DNA of 53,666 bases from Lentibacillus populi (GTDB lineage Bacteria; Bacillota; Bacilli; Bacillales; Amphibacillaceae), in contig BMJD01000032.1 of the NCBI GenBank assembly GCA_014642895.1, positions 1 to 53,666 on the forward strand, given 5' to 3'. The notes under the pieces are model-generated. The model searched no databases. It saw only the letters and a program-made list of their open reading frames with translations, and was not told where the DNA came from. Below are positions 1-9,357 of the stretch, one piece after another (position 1 is the first letter of the stretch; each line of letters starts with the position of its first letter). A program made the position numbers and the translations under genes.

Positions 1-95
1 AACCCGTTACTTAATCCAGGTGCAGCATGATATAAAATCACCTCTGTTCTATTTATACCATAGGTTGAGGTTTATTTATCATGTCCGATACTTGA

Positions 96-197
96 GTTAT
101 TAATGATAATAATGATATTCCAGTGCATTATTCGGAGTATTATTTGTTGGGGAGCAGGGTTAGTTTTTATATTGATGTTGATGTGGAGGATGAGTGA
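96..197 (+). other. possible 3' fragment of an unidentified gene
   Basis: An open frame of 33 codons without a start codon ends in TGA and is followed directly by a good rho-independent terminator. Its translation is acidic and aromatic (it ends IDVDVEDE), which looks coding, but the frame is closed upstream by a TGA. It may be the frameshifted tail of a gene lying left of the window. I do not recognise it. Confidence 0.25.
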
Positions 198-204
198 TTT
201 TTGT

Positions 205-240
205 AGGAATAGCGGTAGCTATTCCTGTTTTTTGGTTTTT
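205..240 (+). terminator. rho-independent terminator
   Basis: A perfect 9-bp stem (AGGAATAGC / GCTATTCCT) with a GGTA loop is followed by a T-rich tract. It would end transcription coming from the left edge. A second perfect palindrome lies at 244-269 (11-bp arms, ACTT loop), just outside the IS end. Confidence 0.75.
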
Positions 241-325
241 AGTTTTCAAGGGCAACTTTGCCCTTGAAATGTATTAACCCAGATTCCCCGCAAACACATT
301 AAAGCCATACTTTTCCACCATGCAA

Positions 326-368
326 ATGTCATAAAAACAATTCCAAGTTGTTTTTATGACATTTTTTT
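326..368. terminator. hairpin with T-tract inside the IS, downstream of the transposase
   Basis: A perfect 15-bp stem (ATGTCATAAAAACAA and its complement) with a 7-nt loop is followed by a run of seven T on the plus strand and preceded by A-rich sequence. It could stop transcription entering the IS from the left. Confidence 0.6.
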
Positions 369-430
369 ACAATACATGACAAACCTCGTAGTATTCGACA
401 CAAAACAGACAAAGGATGTTCATGCACTTG

Positions 431-1928
431 TTACTTGCTCAGTTTTTCGACAGCATTTTTGCTATTTGGCTGTGTAAAAACAGCATCGTACATTCCCAAT
501 AATCCTAAAATTCGTTTCACCCTTGCTTTTGCGTTTTCCGGTAATACTCTTATTATTTCCCATCCTGTTTGAAATGAACGATATCAACCGTGTCCAGAAT
601 CTCTAATACGGATTCTCCTGTTGGGCGAAAGCTGTTTCTGCTGCCCCCCATCAAGTCAAGTGGCTCGTCTTCCATTTCCATGCTTTAGCGGATGAGACAT
701 TCGAACACGCTGTACACCATCACGCTTAACATCATGACATAGGCAAAAGCTTCTTCACGCTTAGGCTTTTCCAGGAAGTCTCTGCCGATAAAATAGGGGT
801 TTTTCAAAAATCGGAATCGGTTTTCTACTGTTTGCTGCTCCTTGTAGGCTTTTAGCAACTACTCCACATCCGGCGTCTCCAGTTTATTCATATTGTTTGT
901 TATCAGGATAAAGGTCGATGGCTTTTCACGTAGTTGTTCCAATTGTTCGTCGGATGGTGGATGAATGACCAGTTTTACGGTATAGACCGTCACTGATGGT
1001 GGCGTGGTTTCGCCTTTTTTGGGACGTCCCCGTTTTTTTCCGTTTTCCTGCCCTTGTTTCTGAAGCAACATATCTTTCTATCATATGAGCGCCGCGGTGA
1101 AATTCGGACAGGGCAAGCTTTGCATCACGTTCACAGGAAAAGTCCTTTTTCTCCAGTTTTTCTTTGTCTTTTTCCCACTTCTGTTTTTCTTTTTCGATTT
1201 GGGATGTGATACTTTTTTTGTTTTCGTCCGTCCCACTTATTGGAGTGAACAATGACAAATAGATACGTCTTTCCATCCAGTTTGTCTTTTGCCAACGCTT
1301 CCGGGGAAAACCAGTCCGTTATGGTCTTCGAAAAGTGGCCATTTCATTTTTGTCGTCCTGGTTTCCATCCAGAGTTTCTCCATATACCGAAGTTCCCTGA
1401 CCCGTTGTTCCCATTCCGAACTTTATTTGCGGCAGATCCGGCCGGTGATCTTTGGAATAACCGCGCATAATTTTAAGAAGATGATCGCTTCCTTGTCCTG
1501 TCCTGTGTACACAAACGAGGTGGTATCAATATGAAGTCTGTCTAAACTCAAAGCTGATATAGCTTCCTGCACACCTTGAACCGCCTGGATATAAACTTTT
1601 TTCAGGTCAGTATGGTAAAGAGCGTCCAGTGCCCGTCCTAATGCATCATCATTAAAATCATGGGCTCTATTTCTGAACCAAATAATAATTCCACATCCTG
1701 CCCCTCGTAGAACTCTTCTATTTTGTAAAGTGCCTTTCGACTCGTCAATTGATTGATCATGATTACTCCAATGCAGGTGCCAAGATATATTGCAATCTTC
1801 CTTTTTTACGTGAGATAGTTCATCGATCCGCTTGATTAGCCCTCAATTAACTGACGAATAATGGGTGCAACTCCTACATGGCATACTTGAAAATCGGGAA
1901 TTTGCGGGGCTGTGTTGTTCAATGTCAT
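431..1928 (-). pseudogene. IS1634-family transposase, frameshifted remnant
   Basis: The minus strand starts MTLNNTAPQIPDFQVCHVGV and ends in a clear C-terminus (NAVEKLSK, then TAA at 431-433). In between, the coding trace jumps among all three frames with several stops. Recognisable pieces include a segment reading DDALGRALDALYHTDLKKVY, then LSLDRLHIDTTSFVYTGQ, where the aspartate lies in the region of the first DDE catalytic residue of IS1634-type transposases. A further basic piece reads KKRGRPKKGE near 1040. The total span of about 1.5 kb is close to a full-length gene, so decay is by point changes and small indels rather than a large deletion. It cannot make an active transposase. Confidence 0.75.
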
Positions 1929-2097
1929 CACCTCATTGGACTTGTACCTTTACCCTTCGACAATTTTAGCAACGAAGTCCTGCAAAAAAGATTATAAGTT
2001 GTAGGGTGGGCGGGGAATATGGGTAATGAAGATGGTGACGGCGAATTATTGACTTCTTTTCCTAGGGAATTTCAGATATTGTAATTGAAAAGGCACT

Positions 2098-2143
2098 AAA
2101 TAACCCCTGCCTATTGATTTTACTATAGAGGCGGGGGTTATTT
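2098..2143. terminator. bidirectional terminator after the hydantoinase/OPT operon
   Basis: Arms AAATAACCCCTGCCT and AGGCGGGGGTTATTT pair over 15 positions with one mismatch around a 16-nt loop. It lies just beyond the stop of the OPT transporter gene and ends that minus-strand operon. Confidence 0.7.
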
Positions 2144-2198
2144 AATAACGATGTTTAACAATAATAATGAGTTTTCTGAATTAAATGATCCCTATATT

Positions 2199-3797
2199 CT
2201 ATTTACCCACTTTAATAATCGAATTTAAGAAACTATAAATCGCGTCTCCTGCAATGACTCCTGCAGCCATAATCGTCATATTTTGTTCATGTTGGGGAGC
2301 TTTCTTAAGTACAATTATTCTGATAATGATACCTACTAAAACAGCCCACCCAGCAAGCGGATTGATTAATAACAAGCCTGTACTAAACAAAATCCCCAGC
2401 TGTTTTCCCGATCCTCCAATAAGTTGTAAAATTGCTCCTGGTATAGCCCATATGATCAAATGCAGAGCAATACTATTAGATACACCTGATTGGATTGCAG
2501 CCGCATATACATGATTAATAGGTGGAATTAAACCTTGGGAGAAATAATGATTAAAGGTAAGCAGCACGATGATGGCGGCAACAGAAAATCCAACCATTGC
2601 AACTAACAATTGATGTTTCCGCCCTTCTTTTTCAAATGCTGGATCCTCGCCGTTTCCCCTCAAGATAAACCCGGTTTTCAAATCGTAACCCATATCAGCA
2701 AATGCTACTCCTGTACATGCGCTAAACCCTGCCAGCATGGCCAACGCTTCAGTCGGAAAGCCGATTAATATTCCAATGATTAGTGTGATTAATGCAACTG
2801 CAAAAGCTGGAAACCAGCCTGCATGCATGGCAGCAATACCGACAATTAGTTCATGGGCAAATGCTGCCGCCGCTGCAAATAAGGCAAAACCAATGATCAT
2901 AAAAAGCGACATATTTGTGTACAAGCCGCCTATGATAGCCATAATAATGGAAACAATCACGTACGCTATAAAACCGTAGCCGAACCCTTGGCCAATCTCC
3001 CTTGTATTTTTTGCATACGCTTTTTCCTCATTTTTGACCTTTTTGTTCTTATTAAATATAATGAACAAAACTTGAAACAGTGCTACAATGCCTGCACCAA
3101 TCATAAATCCGTGCGGTATATAATAATCATCTAAATTAACGCCTATGATTGATGGAGAATATGAGCTAGCCAATAAACCCAAACCAAACATCGAAAGTGC
3201 CCAAATATTTCCGATGAAAGCGACACCGAATGCCGACATCGGTATTTTTAATATCGAGCCTATTATTCCAACGCCGATTCCTGTCAGAAGATATTTGGCT
3301 CTTTTTCCGCCCTCATCACCAGCTTTAATGGCTTCTGCAGTAGCAATACCAGGGGGCCAAGCTTCTTTTGCCGGGAAAACCTTCGTGTCAAAAAACTTAT
3401 ACAATAACAACGCATCAACAAACATCGCCATGATGACGCCAATGAAAAGTGGAATAATTAATTGAGTCATTCCCAACACATATGGGATACCGATTGGGAG
3501 AATTAAACTGCTTGCGGCCCCAAAGGTTGCTGCAGAGATAGAAGTTTGCACTAAATTTTGGGAATGAATCGATTTGAATTTGACTAACTGTTGCAACGGT
3601 ATTCGGGACAAAATCATGGCAAAAACAGCACCTACAATCGATGTGTTTGCTGAAATCCCCAATGATGTAATTAACTGAACTCCGATTATTGCACCGATTA
3701 CCGCTAAGAAAATGATTACGGTTAATATTGCAGGATCCTTAATAGATGGATGTTCTATTTCTGGGTGTTTAACATCTATGAATTCTTTTTCTTCCAT
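2199..3797 (-). CDS. OPT/YSL-family transporter (oligopeptide-type)
   Basis: The 532-residue protein is almost entirely hydrophobic, with about 14 membrane segments. It carries the OPT-family signature blocks seen in bacterial members: SISAATFGAASSLILPIGIP near residue 88, PPGIATAEAIKAGDEGG near 148, and an NP-containing segment (INPLAGW) near the C-terminus. OPT proteins are proton-coupled importers of peptides or metal chelates. It is the last gene of the operon, 24 bp after iclR, with a good AGGGAGG site, so it probably imports the substrate of HyuA/HyuB. A close paralogue is encoded at 45765-47336; the two share whole stretches such as the ITTLG/ITSLG N-terminus and the AFGVAFIGNIWALSMFG region. 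The substrate is unknown. Confidence 0.85.
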   Translation of the reverse strand: MEEKEFIDVKHPEIEHPSIKDPAILTVIIFLAVIGAIIGVQLITSLGISANTSIVGAVFAMILSRIPLQQLVKFKSIHSQNLVQTSISAATFGAASSLILPIGIPYVLGMTQLIIPLFIGVIMAMFVDALLLYKFFDTKVFPAKEAWPPGIATAEAIKAGDEGGKRAKYLLTGIGVGIIGSILKIPMSAFGVAFIGNIWALSMFGLGLLASSYSPSIIGVNLDDYYIPHGFMIGAGIVALFQVLFIIFNKNKKVKNEEKAYAKNTREIGQGFGYGFIAYVIVSIIMAIIGGLYTNMSLFMIIGFALFAAAAAFAHELIVGIAAMHAGWFPAFAVALITLIIGILIGFPTEALAMLAGFSACTGVAFADMGYDLKTGFILRGNGEDPAFEKEGRKHQLLVAMVGFSVAAIIVLLTFNHYFSQGLIPPINHVYAAAIQSGVSNSIALHLIIWAIPGAILQLIGGSGKQLGILFSTGLLLINPLAGWAVLVGIIIRIIVLKKAPQHEQNMTIMAAGVIAGDAIYSFLNSIIKVGK

Positions 3798-3821
3798 CGC
3801 TGAACCTCCCTAATTTCATGG

Positions 3822-4592
3822 TTATTTATATACATCATCAACACCTAATAATTGAATAGATTGCTCAATTTCCGTTTTCCCCTTCAGAAGCCTGTCTAAA
3901 AATAGACTCTTTTTATCTGGAGTTATCCGGTAAATGGGCCCCGCAATGGTTAACGACCCGAGAATTTTCTCATCCTTTCCAAAGATGGGCACCCCGATAC
4001 CGAAAACATCCTCTGAAAATTCCCCTTCTGAGTAACACCATCCCTGTTGTTTGATTTCTTCCAGACTGCTTAAAATTTCCTCTTTTTCTACCAAGGTCCG
4101 ATCCGTAAATTTATTCGTTCCATTATTTATAATTTCCTTTTGTTCTGCCGGAAGCAGGAATGCCATGATTACTTTACATGAAGCTCCAACATAGAGAGGG
4201 GTTTGATACCCAATGGATACGGCAAATTTAATTTGCTGGGGACTTTCCGAAATTTCCACGGTTGTACCAGCAAAACCATCTCTCCATGTCAAAAATACAG
4301 ATTCATTTGTCTCATTACTAAGCGATTTCATGATAGGAACAACAAAGTCGGATAAATTGACTTTTTGCTGAACAGCTGATAGTAAGTCAAGCATCTTTGA
4401 TCCAAGTTCATACTTCTTTGTCACGTTATCCTGTACCAAAAATCCTTTACTCTCATAAGTTTTTAATATCCGATATAGGACGGTATGATTCATATCCATT
4501 TCCTTGGCAAGTTCTCTTAATCCCCATGTAATATGTTGTTTTGTAAACTTACTTAATACATCTAATGCGATTCCCAAAGTTTTCAAAGTCAT
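3822..4592 (-). CDS. IclR-family transcriptional regulator
   Basis: This 256-residue protein has an N-terminal winged helix (about residues 4-62, with MNHTVLYRILKTYESKGFL as recognition helix and wing) and a C-terminal IclR effector domain (about 80-250). The effector domain carries typical features such as VGASCKVIMAFL, GWCYSEGEF and the FGIGVPIFGKDEKILGSLTIAGP block. IclR proteins bind small metabolites, often aromatic or amide breakdown products, and usually control the adjacent catabolic operon. Here the gene sits inside the operon between hyuB and the transporter, which suggests autoregulated control of the hydantoinase operon from the region upstream of hyuA. Confidence 0.9.
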   Translation of the reverse strand: MTLKTLGIALDVLSKFTKQHITWGLRELAKEMDMNHTVLYRILKTYESKGFLVQDNVTKKYELGSKMLDLLSAVQQKVNLSDFVVPIMKSLSNETNESVFLTWRDGFAGTTVEISESPQQIKFAVSIGYQTPLYVGASCKVIMAFLLPAEQKEIINNGTNKFTDRTLVEKEEILSSLEEIKQQGWCYSEGEFSEDVFGIGVPIFGKDEKILGSLTIAGPIYRITPDKKSLFLDRLLKGKTEIEQSIQLLGVDDVYK

Positions 4593-4609
4593 CTATGCCA
4601 CCACTTTTC

Positions 4610-4637
4610 AAGGATGTTCAAAAGGTTAAACATCCTT
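4610..4637. repeat. hairpin between hyuB and iclR
   Basis: Nine-bp arms (AAGGATGTT / AACATCCTT) surround a 10-nt loop in the 50-bp gap. On the plus strand it is followed by T6 and looks like a terminator. On the coding (minus) strand it lacks a T-tract, so there it more likely affects mRNA processing or lowers expression of the downstream regulator and transporter. Confidence 0.45.
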
Positions 4638-4642
4638 TTTTA

Positions 4643-6325
4643 TCAATCATCGTTTAACCTTACATCAAATAGTTTCTCTGCCTCTTCTTCGCTAAAAAAT
4701 TCATTTTTGACATCCAGTTTCACTTTTCCTTTATCTCTTAACTTAGGATCACCATAGCCTCCTCCTGAAGGTGTGACCAATTGAGCAACGTCGCCTTTAT
4801 TCAACTCCATTCTTGTCGACACTCCAAATGGGCCAACAATTTCTCCGTCTTTTCGATAAACCTTTATCAGGCTGGATGCCCCGTCATTCCCACCGTTCAT
4901 CCCCCATGGTTTAAATGAAAATCTTCCGTAACTTGCCGATAGATGTTGCTTATCACTTAAAATTTCGTACGATCGAACGACACCTTTACCACCAATAAAT
5001 TCACCAGCGCCACTACTGTCATCCCGGAAGCTGTATTCTTTTACTCTGACACCATACTTTATTTCTGCTACCTCGATAGGAACATTATATGTTTCACCGT
5101 CTCCCATACAGAATTGTCCACCTTGACCGTCGTGATTATCACCTGCTCCCCAACCACCTACAGAAGGCTCTACAATAAGGAAATCATCGTTCGTATCTGG
5201 ATGCACCCCTGACAATGTTACTGAACATACGGATAACAAATGACCTGCGGAAAGCCGATCCGGTAAAGATGGGGCAAGTGCTTTCCAAATCAATTCTGCT
5301 CCGCCAAGTCTAGCTTCAAAATTCATAGATACGGGAGCAGGTCTTTCCGCCGAAACAATGGATTGCTTATCAGTGATAATTCGTAGTGGTTTAAACAAAC
5401 CTTCCGTAATATTGAACTTTGGCCGAAGAATGGCTAAAAACATGACCCTAACACTAGCAACTAACCCGTAATAGGAGCAGTTTACTGGATTGGTTACTTG
5501 TGGATGAGATCCCCGATAATCACAAATAAATTCATCATCTGTGATGGTTACTTTTACTTTGATGTTATAAGGCCCACCTTTTTTTGGATCCCCTTCAATA
5601 AAGTCTTCCGCTTCAAAAGAACCTCTGGGCAAAAGCGCTAATTCTTTGAGTGCGTATGTTTCAGAACTTTTTATTAAGTTATCAATAACATCCGTAACCG
5701 TGTCCGATCCATAACTGTTGCATAATTCGACAAATCGTTTCGCGCCCGTTCTTAATGCTGCAACTTGGGCCCACATATCGCCAATTGATAATTTGGGCAG
5801 CCTTACATTTGTGGAAATAATTTTTTCAACCGCTTTATTTAACTTTCCTTTTTCAAATAATTTAACACCGGGCAGCTGGATTCCTTCTTGATATATCTCA
5901 GTAGCATCATTCGTAAAAGAACCGGGATCCTTCCCGCCAACTTCCGTCCAATGCCCCTTATTGGCTGAAAAAGCAACTATCTTCCCATCAGAAAAAATCG
6001 GCATCACCAAGCCAACATCTGAGAGGTGAGAACCCCCACCAGTATAAGGATCATTAATAATAATGATATCTCCCTCATACAAATCATCTTTGTGATCGGC
6101 AATTACCGACTTAACCATTGGACTTAACATGCCAATAAACGAGGTAACCCCATTTCCCTGGCTGACTAAATTCCCCTGTGCATCCGTTAAACCACACGCA
6201 TAATCCAGTACTTCATAAATAATCGGGCTCATTGATGTCCTTGCCAAGGCAGCAAACATTTCGTCACCAATCGATAATAATGAATCTTTTATTACCTCGT
6301 TTACAAATGGGCTATTATTGTTCAT
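4643..6325 (-). CDS. hyuB: hydantoinase B / 5-oxoprolinase family subunit
   Basis: The 560-residue protein matches the HyuB family along its length: N-terminal EVLDYACGLTDAQGNLVSQG, then NDPYTGGGSHLSDVGLVMP near residue 92, a GHWTEVGGKDPGS block, and C-terminal GGWGAGDNHDGQGGQF, RDDSSGAGEFIGGKGV and PSGGGYGDP. With HyuA it forms an ATP-dependent enzyme that opens cyclic amides such as N-methylhydantoin, carboprolactam or 5-oxoproline. I place the start at the ATG at 6325: it has a GAGGTGG site and overlaps the hyuA stop by 11 bp, which suggests translational coupling. An upstream in-frame ATG would lie deep inside hyuA. The exact substrate cannot be read from sequence. Confidence 0.9.
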   Translation of the reverse strand: MNNNSPFVNEVIKDSLLSIGDEMFAALARTSMSPIIYEVLDYACGLTDAQGNLVSQGNGVTSFIGMLSPMVKSVIADHKDDLYEGDIIIINDPYTGGGSHLSDVGLVMPIFSDGKIVAFSANKGHWTEVGGKDPGSFTNDATEIYQEGIQLPGVKLFEKGKLNKAVEKIISTNVRLPKLSIGDMWAQVAALRTGAKRFVELCNSYGSDTVTDVIDNLIKSSETYALKELALLPRGSFEAEDFIEGDPKKGGPYNIKVKVTITDDEFICDYRGSHPQVTNPVNCSYYGLVASVRVMFLAILRPKFNITEGLFKPLRIITDKQSIVSAERPAPVSMNFEARLGGAELIWKALAPSLPDRLSAGHLLSVCSVTLSGVHPDTNDDFLIVEPSVGGWGAGDNHDGQGGQFCMGDGETYNVPIEVAEIKYGVRVKEYSFRDDSSGAGEFIGGKGVVRSYEILSDKQHLSASYGRFSFKPWGMNGGNDGASSLIKVYRKDGEIVGPFGVSTRMELNKGDVAQLVTPSGGGYGDPKLRDKGKVKLDVKNEFFSEEEAEKLFDVRLNDD

Positions 6326-8375
6326 AAACTTTTTCCACCTCAATCTCAATAATAATATTTCCGAATGCATCGATTTCTGCTTTTTGATTATCCAAAATTA
6401 ACGTTGAAGACGTACTTTCCTCGATAATTGCCGGTCCCATTACAACATGCGATGGATCTAACAAATTTCTGCTGTGAATTGGAATCTCTACCCATCCTTG
6501 ATCCCTAAAATACACATTCCTATATTCTAGAGTAGTTTCTTCTAATGTAGCTCCGGTTTCTTCTAATTTGCGCAATTTATGTTTTTCCACTTGGCCGAAA
6601 CCTGTTAAGTGAAGGTTTACTATTTCTACTTCTGCATCTGGCAGTATAAATGTATAACTTTGTTCATGTAACTCATGAAATTTATTTTTTAAGTTTTTTA
6701 TAAAATTAGCATCCCACGCATCATTCGTAATTGGAACCTTTACCGTATGCTCTTGACCTTCATAACGAAGGTCAACAAATTTATTAAAAATAACTCTCTC
6801 ATTTTGAATGTTTTCTTCAGTGTATTGTTCTAAGGCTTCTTGCTCCATCTTATTCCATAGATTATTAATTTCATTGAATTCAATTCTATTTAATTTCTGT
6901 AAATAGGTTTGAATATAATCATGACGAATGTCAGTCATAAGCATGCCCCAAGCTGAAAAGACGGAAGCTGAAAACGGTACGATAACTTTTTTCATACCCA
7001 AGTTCCTTGCAAGTTCAGCTGCATGCATCGGCCCCCCGCCACCAAAGGCAATCATTGTGAATTCGGAAGGGTTATATCCTTTCCTTACCGAGATGAGCTT
7101 TAGCGCATTTAACATATTGGAATTTGCCATCTCGATAATACCTAATGCTGCCTCCTCTGTTGTCGTAGTAAATTTATCGGCAACCACTTCTTTAATCGCG
7201 TTATTAACTGGTTGTTTATTTACCTGGTAATCAAAGTTTTTCTCGGAAAGTCTACCAACTAATAAATTTGCATCGGTTGTAGTTGGCTGTTCTCCTCCTT
7301 GTCCATAACATACCGGACCAGGATTCGAACCAGCGGATTGTGGGCCAACTTTTAAAGAACCCAATTCGTCAATCCAGGCAATTGATCCACCACCATTTCC
7401 AATTTCCACAATATCTACTACTGGAGCCTTAATCGGATATCCCGCACCTTTTTCCGACCTTTCTATATAATAATCAGTCGTAACCCGAACTTCACCATTA
7501 TTGATTAATGAACATTTTGCAGTTGTACCACCGATATCAAAAGCAATAATATTACTCTCTCCTATCATTTCTCCTAATACAGCTGCACCATAAATTCCGG
7601 CAACTGGTCCTGATTCTACCAAATTTATCGGATAGTCCTTTGCACTTTCGAAAGTAGTTACTCCCCCATTGGATTGCATGATATATTTAATGCCATCATA
7701 ATGATGATCACTCAATCTATTTGATAGATTATTAATATACGTGTTCAATATTGGCTTCACATATGAATTTAAAACGGCAGTATTCGTCCGTTCATATTCC
7801 CTCCACTCTTTAGTTATTTCACTTGATGCACTAACAGGTATGCCCGGCCAAATTGCTTGCACAATCCTGACTACCTCTTGTTCATGAATGGGGTTTTTAT
7901 AAGCATGTAATAAACAAACTGCTATCGCCTCAACCTTTTCCTGTTTGAAATAATCTACAATATCGATGACATCTTGCTTATTTAGCGGCTGAAGAACCTC
8001 CCCTTTGTAATCCATTCTTTCCTCTACTTCTTTTCTTAAATATCGCTCAACAAAAGGCTTTGGTTTTTCATATTTAAAATTATATAAGTCTGGTCTATTG
8101 CCCCGAGCTATTTCTAATACATCTCTGATTCCTTTTGTTGTAATTAGTCCAACTTTTGCCCCCTTTCTCTCTGTAAGTGTATTGATAACAACGGTAGACC
8201 CATGGAAAAACATATCAATAGATTCAAAACTTATACCGCTCTTGTCAATGACATCAATGATACCGTTTTCAAAATTTGGTGGAGTGGAATGCGCTTTATC
8301 AAATCCCATATTTCCTTCATTATCAATATAAATAAGATCGGTAAAAGTACCGCCAATATCTGTAGCGACTCTCAT
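6315..8375 (-). CDS. hyuA: hydantoinase A / 5-oxoprolinase family subunit
   Basis: The 686-residue protein has the actin/ASKHA-type ATP-binding fold of HyuA. It begins RVATDIGGTFTDLIYID, has HGSTVVINTLTERKGAKVGL near residue 59, the second phosphate loop AFDIGGTTAKCSLI near 274, and FGGGGPMHAAELARNLGM near 443. It is the ATP-using partner of HyuB, phosphorylating the cyclic amide during ring opening. Length is normal for the family (about 650-700). It is the first gene of the operon hyuA-hyuB-iclR-OPT. The start is supported by AAGGGAG 12 nt upstream. Hydantoinase and oxoprolinase activities cannot be separated by eye. Confidence 0.92.
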   Translation of the reverse strand: MRVATDIGGTFTDLIYIDNEGNMGFDKAHSTPPNFENGIIDVIDKSGISFESIDMFFHGSTVVINTLTERKGAKVGLITTKGIRDVLEIARGNRPDLYNFKYEKPKPFVERYLRKEVEERMDYKGEVLQPLNKQDVIDIVDYFKQEKVEAIAVCLLHAYKNPIHEQEVVRIVQAIWPGIPVSASSEITKEWREYERTNTAVLNSYVKPILNTYINNLSNRLSDHHYDGIKYIMQSNGGVTTFESAKDYPINLVESGPVAGIYGAAVLGEMIGESNIIAFDIGGTTAKCSLINNGEVRVTTDYYIERSEKGAGYPIKAPVVDIVEIGNGGGSIAWIDELGSLKVGPQSAGSNPGPVCYGQGGEQPTTTDANLLVGRLSEKNFDYQVNKQPVNNAIKEVVADKFTTTTEEAALGIIEMANSNMLNALKLISVRKGYNPSEFTMIAFGGGGPMHAAELARNLGMKKVIVPFSASVFSAWGMLMTDIRHDYIQTYLQKLNRIEFNEINNLWNKMEQEALEQYTEENIQNERVIFNKFVDLRYEGQEHTVKVPITNDAWDANFIKNLKNKFHELHEQSYTFILPDAEVEIVNLHLTGFGQVEKHKLRKLEETGATLEETTLEYRNVYFRDQGWVEIPIHSRNLLDPSHVVMGPAIIEESTSSTLILDNQKAEIDAFGNIIIEIEVEKVYEQ

Positions 8376-8520
8376 CTATATCATACTCCCTTCAATAAGT
8401 TGGTTCTATATTAGAAACAGTGGTTCATTTTTTTATATTCTACACATTATCATATATTTAAAAAATTTACAAACACGGTTAGTTCCTAAAAGGTTGGTTC
8501 GTTAAAAAATGCTTTAAAAA
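8376..8520 (-). promoter_or_regulatory. promoter region of the hyuA operon with repeated GAACCA boxes
   Basis: On the minus strand, TTGTAA (8467-8472) and a TATGATAAT stretch (8446-8454) make a plausible sigma-A-like promoter with an AT-rich spacer. Three copies of GAACCA (plus-strand TGGTTC at 8401-8406, 8421-8426 and 8495-8500) flank it, two downstream and one upstream of the -35. Such repeats are candidate binding sites for the operon's IclR protein. From 8520 to 8700 I see no gene. Confidence 0.4.
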
Positions 8521-8726
8521 AATCTGACAGCCTCATTTGCTATGTTAAAGTGCAGCGATACCATATTTACTCTTTAAAGTGTATGTTTGTAATCATCTTC
8601 CGCAGCTTATACAATTTCCTTGTCCTGTTGGCACTAAGGCGTCGACATTAGGGCAAAGGTTCATCATCTTGGGAAGCATATACAAGCTCTTCTATTAAGA
8701 AATTCATATTATTTTTATACAAAAAG

Positions 8727-8738
8727 TTAAACGTTTAA
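8727..8738. promoter_or_regulatory. LacI-type operator
   Basis: A perfect 12-bp palindrome, TTAAACGTTTAA, with the central CG typical of LacI/GalR-family operators lies 32 bp before a reading frame that begins with a LacI-type helix-turn-helix. It is probably the autoregulatory site of the former lacI-type gene. Confidence 0.5.
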
Positions 8739-8769
8739 ATTCACAACTAAAGCTTAAGGTAGTGACAGT

Positions 8770-9357
8770 ATGAAGATGAAAATAATGAAAATAACATTAA
8801 ACGATGTGAGTAAATATTGCGGTTTATCGACTGCCACAGTTTCGCACGGTCACTATGTTGGTACCTACTTAGCGCTTACGGCTCTGGAACGTTATTGGTG
8901 GGGAGAGGGAGAATTTAAATTCTTTATTGATGACGATCACCATTATCCAACGATTTGCGGAACAGGTACGGAGGATTATTTTGGTGGTGCTTGGGCATTT
9001 CACAAGAAGCAGTCGGACGGGACGATAACATCATCTACTTATAATACACCATTCTTGGGGTATGCATTTCAGTCTACAAAGGACCATACAAGGGATAACT
9101 TTCCCAAAAAGGATGCTATTCCTACCCATGGATTCGGAAATGATGCGCTTCCAATGCATGGACTATATAGATGGCATATACCTGACCCAATACGTTTCAA
9201 TAAAAATCTAAAGGTTGTGTTGCAACAAATTGGTAATGATGATATCAAACTATATGAACGTTCGGACGATGTATCTTCAGTAGCATATTGGTACCAAGTG
9301 GAGCCTCACCAACCTTTTCCAACTTTCCCAGATGTGCAAGCGCGTAGACCGATATAG
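8770..9357 (+). pseudogene. chimeric remnant: LacI-family HTH joined to GH172 (DUF2961) C-terminal part
   Basis: Residues 7-25 (ITLNDVSKYCGLSTATVS) are the start of a LacI/GalR DNA-binding domain and stop exactly where RVLN or RVING should follow. From residue 26 the sequence changes to GHYVGTYLALTALERYWWGE and then FFIDDDHHYPTICGTGTEDY, the conserved C-terminal half of DUF2961/glycoside hydrolase family 172. The rest (to PDVQARRPI) completes that domain. Neither half is whole: the regulator lacks its sensor domain and the hydrolase lacks its N-terminal half. The simplest reading is an in-frame deletion of at least 1.5 kb that fused a regulator to a sugar-metabolism gene downstream. The fused frame is open over 195 codons, so a protein could still be made. 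Confidence 0.75.

Larger units (their letters stand above)
277..2024 (-). mobile_element. degenerate IS1634-like insertion sequence
   Basis: The element is bounded by imperfect inverted repeats: ACCCAGATTCCCCGC at the left and, read on the minus strand, ACCCATATTCCCCGC at the right (14 of 15 match). Between them lies a broken transposase on the minus strand. The length of about 1.75 kb suits an IS4/IS1634-type element. No clear target duplication is visible (flanks GTATTA and AATGAA), so the insertion is probably old or the flanks have changed. Family assignment rests on the transposase fragments. Confidence 0.7.

Noticed and set aside
2254-3465. Plus-strand frames of 80-106 codons inside the OPT gene
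   Set aside because: They are antisense shadows of a long membrane-protein frame, with no ribosome sites or family features. The same holds for the antisense frames in hyuA, phoX, BCCT, CocE and DUF917 genes.
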